From NCBI GenBank assembly GCA_019348575.1, contig JAHWJE010000062.1:1-7660 (forward strand): a DNA stretch of 7,660 nucleotides, read 5' to 3'. The notes below the pieces were generated by a model. It was not told the DNA's origin, ran no database searches, and worked only from the letters and a program-made list of their open reading frames with translations. The stretch is from Actinomycetota bacterium (lineage in GTDB: Bacteria > Actinomycetota > Thermoleophilia > Solirubrobacterales > Solirubrobacteraceae). Positions within the stretch are counted from its first letter, which is position 1, and every line of letters begins with the position of its first letter. The translations under genes were made by a program, and so were the position numbers. Positions 1 through 5,167 of the stretch are shown piece after piece.

Positions 1-2
1 CC

Positions 3-101
3 CTCTTCGCCGGCGCAGCGGTGCTCATCACCGCGGTGCTGTGGCCCCTGCACCGCCTGCGTCCACCCGCCCCCGGGGCGCCGGCGCCCGTCCCGGCCTG
101 A
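3..101 (+). CDS. C-terminal end of a multi-pass membrane protein (partial, probably a transporter)
   Basis: Reading frame 3 is open from the window edge to a TGA at 99-101. The visible residues begin with a hydrophobic stretch (LFAGAAVLITAVLW), followed by a basic turn (HRLR) and a short Pro/Ala-rich tail ending PVPA. A last transmembrane helix with a short cytoplasmic tail of this kind is common at the end of major-facilitator-type transporters. With only about 32 residues visible the family cannot be fixed, and any polytopic membrane protein would fit. The gene starts outside the window. The next gene begins 23 nt downstream on the same strand, so co-transcription is possible. Confidence 0.5.
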   Translation, partial: LFAGAAVLITAVLWPLHRLRPPAPGAPAPVPA

Positions 102-113
102 TCGCCGAGGCAT

Positions 114-118
114 GAGGA
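114..118 (+). promoter_or_regulatory. Ribosome binding site for the GTG start at 125
   Basis: GAGGA lies 6 nt upstream of the GTG at 125-127, a normal Shine-Dalgarno spacing. It decides the start of the secreted-protein gene and favours GTG 125 over the overlapping ATG at 112 in another frame. It is the only clear Shine-Dalgarno sequence in front of any gene start in this window. Confidence 0.55.
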
Positions 119-124
119 CCTCTT

Positions 125-869
125 GTGGCGCCGGCGCGCCGCGCCGTCTACAGTGCCCGCACCTTGCGCCGCGCCGCCGCCCTGCTCGCCGCCGTCCCGC
201 TCGCGCTCGCGGCCTTCCCGGCGGCCGCGCCCGGTGGCCAGGACGATGGTGCGGCGGCCGGCGGCCACGGGCTCACCGAGGCGCCCCACGAGCCCGAGGC
301 GCGGCGCGCAGAGGCCACCGAAGCGGCGCGCGGGGACGTCGCGGGGCGGCCCGCCGAGGCCGCCGCCACGCAGCAGGACGTCTCCGTGGCCCAGCAGCGC
401 GCCGCCACTCCGGGACAGGCCGCGCCCGGGGACGAGATGCAGATCGAGGTCGCGCGGGGCATCAACGGGCGTCACGAGTCCACGCTGAGCGGCACCCGCC
501 TGCGCGTCGAGGGGTCGGTCTCACGCTACGTGTTCGGTCAGAAGGTCACGGTGCGCACCTATCGGCGCGGGAAGCAGGTGGACGCCCGGGAGGTGACGGT
601 CCTGCCCGGCGACGACGGAACGGGGCGCTTCGCTCTCGGGGTGCGGGTGGTGGGCTCCGGCCACTACGTCCTGAGCGCCAGCCATGCCGCCACCGCCCAG
701 CAGGGCACCATGCGCGCGCCAGGCGTCGGCGACAGCGTCGTCGACGGCCACGACGACGCGTGCGGGCAGGGCGCGCGAGAGCATCGAATTCATCTTGGCA
801 ACGGACGGTCACGGGCGTGCAGGGAGCAGGATCGGGTGCACCCGAGGGCGAAGTCTGGACGACGACTAG
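125..869 (+). pseudogene. Truncated secreted envelope protein, front half of an L,D-transpeptidase-like protein
   Basis: Translation from GTG 125 gives an Arg-containing N-terminus, a hydrophobic signal-peptide core (LLAAVPLALAAFPAAA, residues about 20-35), and a long Ala/Glu/Gln-rich linker. A compact beta-type domain follows at residues about 115-195, with RLRVEGSVSRYVFGQKVTVR, GTGRFALGVRV and GHYVLSASHAAT. I recognise this arrangement from actinobacterial L,D-transpeptidases, where a peptidoglycan-binding domain and a catalytic YkuD domain (HxxG...SHGC) should come next. Neither is present. Codon quality in this frame falls after about 720-775, and the frame then runs open as a shadow through the downstream PBP gene to 3034. 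Frame 3 reads RAGRARESIEFIL near 759-797, weakly like the start of a peptidoglycan-binding repeat, and stops at the TAG at 867-869. I therefore infer a frameshift plus loss of the 3' part. The end coordinate is a working choice. A genuine short secreted protein is the alternative. Confidence 0.42.
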
Positions 870-872
870 AAT
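867..872 (+). promoter_or_regulatory. Candidate -10 element for the class A PBP gene
   Basis: TAGAAT at 867-872 fits the TAnnnT -10 pattern and lies 45 nt before the ATG at 918, leaving an untranslated leader of roughly 38 nt. The surrounding stretch 775-917 is less GC-rich than the genes and has no good coding frame, as expected for a promoter region. No convincing -35 hexamer is visible 16-18 nt upstream, and no Shine-Dalgarno sequence lies directly before the ATG. Confidence 0.35.
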
Positions 873-917
873 CTGCCGTCGCGCGTTCGCTCCCGAGGCG
901 CCGCGCGACCCGACGAC

Positions 918-3110
918 ATGTCCGCTCGCCTCGAACGCCAGCGCCGACGCCGCCAACGAAGCGGAGCCGGCCGCGTGATCATCATCACGATCTCCGTGCT
1001 GATCGCGGGGGCGATCATCGCCGGCCTCAGCGCCGTCGGCTACGTCGTCGGCATCGCGAACTCGGCCCCGCCGCTGAACACGCTCGAGCCGCAGGACCCG
1101 GGCCGCCTGTCGCGCGTCTACGCGGCCGACGGCAAGCAGCTCGGGATCATCCAGAACGACGTGCTGCGGATCCCGATCCCGTCGACGAAGATGCCCAAGA
1201 GCATCCGCGACGCGACGGTCGCGATCGAGGACGAGCGCTTCTACAGCCACAAGGGCGTCGACTTCGAGGGCGTCGTCCGGGCGGCGTTCAAGAACGCGAG
1301 CTCGGGCAAGGCGCTGCAGGGCGGCTCGACGCTGACGATGCAGCTCATCCGCACGCTCTACACCGGCAACCGCGAGAAGTCCTTCGAGCGCAAGATCCGC
1401 GAGGCCAAGCTCGCCGAGGAGCTCGAGAACGTGCACACCGGCCGCAAGGGCAAGGAGTGGATCCTCACGAAGTACCTCAACTCCGTGCCCTACGGGACCA
1501 ACGGCGGCCAGCAGGCGGTCGGCATCGAGGCCGCGTCGCGTGCGTACTTCGACAAGCGCGCGGCGAAGCTGACGCTCAGCGAATCGGCGCTGCTCGCCGG
1601 CCTGCCGCAGGCGCCGAGCCAGTACAACCCGTTCCGCGCCGAGAGCGCCGCGACCGCCCGCCGCAACCAGGTGCTGCGCAAGATGGCCGCCCTCGGCTAC
1701 ATCAGCGAGAGCAAGGCCGCCGCGGCGATCGCCGAGCCGCTGCAGCTCAAGCCGAGCGGCTACTTCCGCCAGAAGCGCGAGAGCTTCTTCTTCGACTACG
1801 TCACCGACGAGCTCATCCAGCGCTACGGCGTCAAGCGCGTGCGCGGCGGCGGTCTGCGCGTCACGACGACGCTCGACCTCGACCTGCAGCAGAAGGCGCG
1901 CAAGGCGATCGCCGACAACCTCAACTTCTCGGGCGCGCCCTCGTCGGCGATCGTGAGCATCAACCCCAAGAACGGCTACATCCGCACGATGGCCTCCTCG
2001 GCGCGGTACACCAACTCGCAGTACAACCTGGCCGCCGACGGCAAGCGCCAGCCGGGGTCGGCGTTCAAGATCATGGCGCTCGTCGCGGCCGTGCGCGAGG
2101 GCATCAACCCGGCGGCGAGGAGCTACCCGTCGGGGCCGATCACGCTCGGCCCGCAATACGGCAGCGTGACGATCAACTGCTACGGCGGCAGGTGCTCTGG
2201 CGGTTCGAAGAACCTCGTCTCCGGCACGCTCAGCTCCGACAACACCGTCTACATCCGGCTCGCGCTCGACCTCGGCCCGAAGAAGGTCAAGAAGGCCGCG
2301 CAGGACCTCGGCATCACGTCGTCGCTGCAGGGCTACCCGTCCGAGACGCTCGGCGGCCTCGAGAAATGCTGCTCGCCGCTGGAGATGGCCAACGCCTACG
2401 CGACGATCGTCAACGGCGGCTGGCGCAACACGCCCAAGGCGATCACGAAGGTGAAGTTCCCCGACGGCGAGGTCGACGACCTGTCCAAGCCGAAGCGCAA
2501 GAAGGTCTTCGACGAGGCGGCGATGTACGAGGTCGTGAAGATCCTCGAGATGAACATCAGCGCGCCGGGCACCGGCGCGCGCGCGAAGACCGGCTGCCCG
2601 GTCGCCGGCAAGACCGGCACGACCGACAAGAACTCCGACGCCTGGTTCGTCGGCTTCTCACCGCGGCTCGCGACCTCGGTCTGGGTCGGCTTCCCGAAGG
2701 GCCGGATCCCGATGGGGCCGCTGTTCAACGGCGCCAACGTCGACGGCGGCACCTTCCCGGCGCAGATCTGGGGCCAGTACATGAAGGCCGCGGCGCGCGG
2801 TTTCTGCGGGAAGTTCAAGAAGCCCGACCGGCCGTTCAAGGCAAAGGCGTTCAAGAGCAAGAACAACAACCGCCAGCAGGCGCCGCTGCCGCCGGCGCTC
2901 TCCCCCGACGAGCTCGCGGCGCAGGCCCAGCAGGCCCAGCAGGCCCAGCAGCAGGCCCAGCGCGATCAGCAGAACGCGACCAGGCGGGCCCCGCGCGCCA
3001 CGCCACCGCCCGTCACCGGCGGCAACGGCTATGACCCCGGCGCCTACAACCCCGACGTCTACGAAGATCCGCCCGACGAGGGGCTCGGGGACGACGGAGC
3101 TGCGCCGTAG
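918..3110 (+). CDS. Class A penicillin-binding protein (bifunctional peptidoglycan glycosyltransferase/transpeptidase)
   Basis: This 730-residue enzyme polymerises lipid II glycan strands and cross-links their stem peptides at the outer face of the cytoplasmic membrane. A basic cytoplasmic N-terminus (residues 1-19) is followed by one membrane anchor (about 20-46). The GT51 domain carries EDERFYSH with the catalytic Glu104, GGSTLTMQL (135-143), the KLAEELE region (164-170) and [15 protein letters not shown] (179-193). The transpeptidase domain has the SxxK motif GSAFK (Ser381, Lys384), SDN (440-442) and KTGTT (565-569), so both activities look intact. The C-terminal tail is low in complexity: Gln/Ala repeats, then Pro/Asn/Tyr/Asp-rich sequence. 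ATG 918 places the basic patch and anchor correctly. Six cysteines in the predicted extracellular part are unusual. The assignment to class A is firm; a specific paralogue name is not possible. Confidence 0.96.
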   Translation: MSARLERQRRRRQRSGAGRVIIITISVLIAGAIIAGLSAVGYVVGIANSAPPLNTLEPQDPGRLSRVYAADGKQLGIIQNDVLRIPIPSTKMPKSIRDATVAIEDERFYSHKGVDFEGVVRAAFKNASSGKALQGGSTLTMQLIRTLYTGNREKSFERKIREAKLAEELENVHTGRKGKEWILTKYLNSVPYGTNGGQQAVGIEAASRAYFDKRAAKLTLSESALLAGLPQAPSQYNPFRAESAATARRNQVLRKMAALGYISESKAAAAIAEPLQLKPSGYFRQKRESFFFDYVTDELIQRYGVKRVRGGGLRVTTTLDLDLQQKARKAIADNLNFSGAPSSAIVSINPKNGYIRTMASSARYTNSQYNLAADGKRQPGSAFKIMALVAAVREGINPAARSYPSGPITLGPQYGSVTINCYGGRCSGGSKNLVSGTLSSDNTVYIRLALDLGPKKVKKAAQDLGITSSLQGYPSETLGGLEKCCSPLEMANAYATIVNGGWRNTPKAITKVKFPDGEVDDLSKPKRKKVFDEAAMYEVVKILEMNISAPGTGARAKTGCPVAGKTGTTDKNSDAWFVGFSPRLATSVWVGFPKGRIPMGPLFNGANVDGGTFPAQIWGQYMKAAARGFCGKFKKPDRPFKAKAFKSKNNNRQQAPLPPALSPDELAAQAQQAQQAQQQAQRDQQNATRRAPRATPPPVTGGNGYDPGAYNPDVYEDPPDEGLGDDGAAP
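2922..2960 (+). repeat. In-frame 9-bp tandem repeat encoding Gln-Ala-Gln
   Basis: The unit CAGGCCCAG occurs three times head to tail (2922-2948). A single CAG and a fourth copy (2952-2960) follow. It is in frame with the PBP gene and encodes repeated Gln-Ala-Gln in the extracellular tail. Perfect short repeats like this can change copy number by slippage, and each unit adds three residues without shifting the frame. Confidence 0.85.
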
Positions 3111-3129
3111 CGATCGCGGCGCCGTGCGC

Positions 3130-3135
3130 TACCGT
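3130..3135 (+). promoter_or_regulatory. Candidate -10 element for a leaderless infA transcript
   Basis: TACCGT at 3130-3135 matches the actinobacterial TAnnnT pattern, and 8 nt separate it from the ATG at 3144. That is the distance expected if transcription begins at or within a base or two of the A of the start codon. No Shine-Dalgarno-like purine tract precedes the ATG, which agrees with leaderless initiation. No clear -35 box is seen. The promoter would lie in the 33-nt gap after the PBP stop. Confidence 0.4.
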
Positions 3136-3143
3136 TGGCGCCC

Positions 3144-3362
3144 ATGGCGAAGGAAGAGAAAGTCGAGTTCGAGGGCGAGGTCGTCGAGGCCCTGCCGAAC
3201 GCGATGTTCCGCGTGAAGCTCGACAACGATCACATGGTGCTCGGGCACGTCGCGGGCAAGATGCGCAGATTCCGAATCCGGATCCTCCCCGGCGACCGCG
3301 TGCGCGTCGAGCTCTCGCCCTACGACCTCGACCGCGCGCGCATCGTCTACCGCCACCGCTGA
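3144..3362 (+). CDS. infA: Translation initiation factor IF-1
   Basis: The product is 72 residues, the standard IF-1 length, and a single OB fold. IF-1 binds the ribosomal A site on the 30S subunit during initiation, together with IF-2 and IF-3. The protein matches the family from end to end: [13 protein letters not shown] at the start, then [31 protein letters not shown] and [18 protein letters not shown]. The usual neighbours of infA (map, rpmJ, rpsM, rpsK) are absent; it sits between a PBP gene and thiL. It may therefore be a relocated sole copy or a second IF-1 gene. The start is ATG 3144; a longer version beginning at 3135 would add the untypical MAP. The TGA stop overlaps the proposed CTG start of thiL, suggesting translational coupling. 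Confidence 0.96.
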   Translation: MAKEEKVEFEGEVVEALPNAMFRVKLDNDHMVLGHVAGKMRRFRIRILPGDRVRVELSPYDLDRARIVYRHR

Positions 3363-4309
3363 CCGACGAGTTCGACCTCATCGCCGCGCTGCGCGAGCGC
3401 TTCGCCGCGCCGCCGGAGCGCGTGCTCGTGGGCAGCGGCGACGACGCCGCGGTCGTCCGTGCGCGACCGCTCGCGGTGACCTCGACCGACGCGATGGTCG
3501 ACGGCGTGCACTTCCGCCTCGGCGTCACGGCGAGCGCCGCCGACGCCGGGCACCGCGCGCTCGCCGGGGCGCTGTCGGATCTCGCGGCGATGGGCGCAGA
3601 TCCCGGTGAGGCCTACGTCGTCCTCGGCCTGCCGCCGGGCTTCGAGCGCGCCGACGCGATCGCGCTCGCCGACGCGATGTCCGCGCTCGCGCGCCGCTGC
3701 GGCGTGGCGCTCGTCGGCGGCGACATCACCTCCGCGCCGGTGCTGACGCTGGCCGTCACCGTCGTCGGCTGGGCCGACGAGCCCGAGCAGCTCGTGCGCC
3801 GTGCCGGCGCGTGCCCCGGTGACCTCGTCGGCGTTACCGGCACGCTCGGGGCCTCCGGCGCCGGGCTCGCGATCCTCGAGCGATCCGCCGAGGGCCCGGA
3901 CGCGCTCGTCGAGCGCCACAGGCGCCCGCTGCCGCGCCTGGCCGCCGGGCGCGCGCTCGCGCGGGCCGGCGCGCACGCGATGATCGACCTGTCCGACGGC
4001 CTCGCGTCGGACGCCGGGCACGTCGCGCTGGCCGGCGGCGTCGCGCTCGAGATCGACCTCGACGCGCTGCCGCTCGCCGACGGCGTCGCCGACGTCGCGC
4101 AGCAGCTCGGCGTGCCCGCATGGCAGCTCGGCGCGGGCGCAGGCGAGGACTACGAGCTGCTCGTGTGCGTCGCGCAGGCCGACCGCTACGCGGCCGGCTC
4201 GGCCACGCCGCTGACCTGGATCGGCAGCGTCGGCGACGGTCCCGCCGGCGTCGAGCTGCTCTCGGCGGGCGTGGCGCAGGCCGTGCGCGGCTTCCAGCAC
4301 CGCCTGTGA
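3359..4309 (+). CDS. thiL: Thiamine-monophosphate kinase, probable CTG start
   Basis: ThiL phosphorylates thiamine monophosphate with ATP to give thiamine diphosphate, the last step of cofactor synthesis in the cytoplasm. The sequence shows the family motifs: GSGDDAAV (Asp28, Asp29), [11 protein letters not shown] (42-52), [11 protein letters not shown] (72-82), VGGD with Asp122, [15 protein letters not shown] and GEDYELL. Family members begin with a short EF-LIA helix, and here [13 protein letters not shown] supplies it only if translation starts at CTG 3359-3361. No ATG, GTG or TTG lies in this frame from the preceding IF-1 region down to there. The next possible start, GTG 3422, would begin at the edge of the nucleotide-binding GDD motif and remove 21 residues. 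The CTG shares bases with the infA TGA (CTGA), so ribosomes finishing infA could restart. With CTG the protein is 316 residues, normal for the family. Confidence 0.93.
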   Translation: MTDEFDLIAALRERFAAPPERVLVGSGDDAAVVRARPLAVTSTDAMVDGVHFRLGVTASAADAGHRALAGALSDLAAMGADPGEAYVVLGLPPGFERADAIALADAMSALARRCGVALVGGDITSAPVLTLAVTVVGWADEPEQLVRRAGACPGDLVGVTGTLGASGAGLAILERSAEGPDALVERHRRPLPRLAAGRALARAGAHAMIDLSDGLASDAGHVALAGGVALEIDLDALPLADGVADVAQQLGVPAWQLGAGAGEDYELLVCVAQADRYAAGSATPLTWIGSVGDGPAGVELLSAGVAQAVRGFQHRL

Positions 4310-4455
4310 CTGACGGCGTGGCGCAGCATCGCCTCCGCGACGAGCGCGGGGTCGACGACGTAGTCGGCGCTCTGCACGCGCCGTTTGATCTCTTGCACTC
4401 GCATCTCGCGTGAGCTATCGAGCGCTGCTCGCTCGCGCTTGAGCGCAGCGTCCAT
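4186..4455 (-). CDS. Small FlgM-like (anti-sigma-28 type) protein with a tail antisense to thiL
   Basis: From the ATG at 4455 the product is 89 residues. Residues 18-46 read [29 protein letters not shown]. This resembles the conserved helical region of FlgM, which binds and inhibits the flagellar sigma factor FliA/sigma-28 (pattern: basic helix, Gly/Ala-x-Tyr-x-Val-Asp, then an Ala-rich helix ending in Leu). The motif lies wholly in the 4310-4455 gap that no other gene explains. Residues 49-89, rich in Ser, Pro, Thr, Cys and Arg, are read from the strand opposite the thiL 3' end and look like uncontrolled readthrough to the first stop. Early codons (CGA, GCA, TCA, CAA, AAA) are less GC-ending than those of the neighbours. 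Other starts are possible: GTG 4491, overlapping the sortase, or ATG 4401, just before the motif. No flagellar gene is nearby, so its partner could be another sigma factor. Confidence 0.55.
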   Translation of the reverse strand: MDAALKRERAALDSSREMRVQEIKRRVQSADYVVDPALVAEAMLRHAVSHRRCWKPRTACATPAESSSTPAGPSPTLPIQVSGVAEPAA

Positions 4456-4474
4456 CACATGCACGATTGTCCGG

Positions 4475-5167
4475 TCACACCTGCGCGGCACCGCGCGCCT
4501 GCGACGCGACGAGGCGCGCGAACACGACGATCCGCCGGGCCGCGCTGTAGAGCGGGTGACAGGCCGACAGCACGAGGCGGTCGAAGCCGACGCGGTCGAT
4601 CACCGAGACCTTCGTCGGCGCCACGATCTGCGTCTTCTCGACCTCGTAGGTGAAGCGGCCGTACGGCATCTCGACGACGACGCGGTCGCCCGGCCTGAGC
4701 CGGTCGATGTGGCGAAACGGCGCCGCGTACGTCGTGCGGTGCCCGGCGATGGCGGTCGTGCCCGCCGCGCCCGGGAACGGGACGTCGTCGTATATCCCGG
4801 GGCCCTTGCGCAGCTCGTCGCCCTGGGTGCCGTTGACGAGCACGAAGTCGGCATCGATCCGGTCGATCGCGATGCGCCCGACGGCGGCGCCCCTGTCGCT
4901 GTCGGCACGCAGGCGACGCGCGAGAAACGCCATCCGCCGCCGCTCCGTCGCGAGCTTCTGCAGCGCCGCGAGGTCGAGCGTCGTCGGCGCGCGGGTCTCG
5001 AGCTTGCGCAGGTCGTCGCCGAGCCGGCCCTGCACGACCTTCGCGTAGATCGCCGACACCGGCTCCTGCCAGACGAGCGTCAGGCCCGCGTCGGCGAGCA
5101 TGAGGGCTCCCGCGACGATCAGCACCGTCGACAGGGCGCGCAGCGGTCGGCGCATCCGGGCGGTCAC
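4475..5167 (-). CDS. Sortase, class E type
   Basis: This 230-residue sortase has one N-terminal membrane anchor (about 11-33, LSTVLIVAGALMLADAGLTL). A charged helical linker with several Arg-rich segments (about 45-92) leads to the extracellular sortase barrel. Sortases cut a C-terminal sorting motif of secreted proteins and attach them to a cell-wall amine. The catalytic triad is visible: His143 in AGHRTTY, Cys203 in LVLSACHP and Arg212 in AARRIVV. The GHRTTYAAPFRH-DRL context resembles actinobacterial class E housekeeping sortases, which prefer LAXTG-like signals. The usual TLxTC is LVLSAC here. The start is GTG 5167, whose GTGA overlaps the upstream TGA by 4 nt, so translation is probably coupled to the M28-like membrane protein; ATG 5155 is the alternative. 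No LPXTG/LAXTG substrate and no pilin gene are in the window. Confidence 0.92.
   Translation of the reverse strand: MTARMRRPLRALSTVLIVAGALMLADAGLTLVWQEPVSAIYAKVVQGRLGDDLRKLETRAPTTLDLAALQKLATERRRMAFLARRLRADSDRGAAVGRIAIDRIDADFVLVNGTQGDELRKGPGIYDDVPFPGAAGTTAIAGHRTTYAAPFRHIDRLRPGDRVVVEMPYGRFTYEVEKTQIVAPTKVSVIDRVGFDRLVLSACHPLYSAARRIVVFARLVASQARGAAQV

Noticed and set aside
546..2156. Long minus-strand open frame opposite the PBP gene (536 codons)
   Set aside because: It mirrors the PBP codons in very GC-rich DNA where stop codons are rare, has no recognisable domain and is low in complexity (Arg/Ala/Leu/Val).
2586..2594. First Lys-Thr-Gly (557-559) of the PBP as the catalytic KTG box
   Set aside because: The second one at 565-567 is followed by Thr-Thr and DAWFVGF, the usual KTGTT context; the first is in the variable segment before it.
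775..3034. Continuation of the plus-strand frame from GTG 125 as one 969-residue protein
   Set aside because: From 918 on this frame overlaps the PBP gene, which has all its catalytic motifs in another frame. The translated sequence there is Arg/Pro-rich shadow composition.
3108..3120. GCGATCGC palindrome after the PBP stop as a terminator
   Set aside because: It is an 8-bp palindrome without a loop or following T-run, and the DNA is rich in such GC palindromes, so it does not support an intrinsic terminator.
3347..4300. Minus-strand open frame of 317 codons opposite thiL
   Set aside because: It is an antisense shadow of thiL, which carries clear kinase motifs. It has no family resemblance or start signals of its own.
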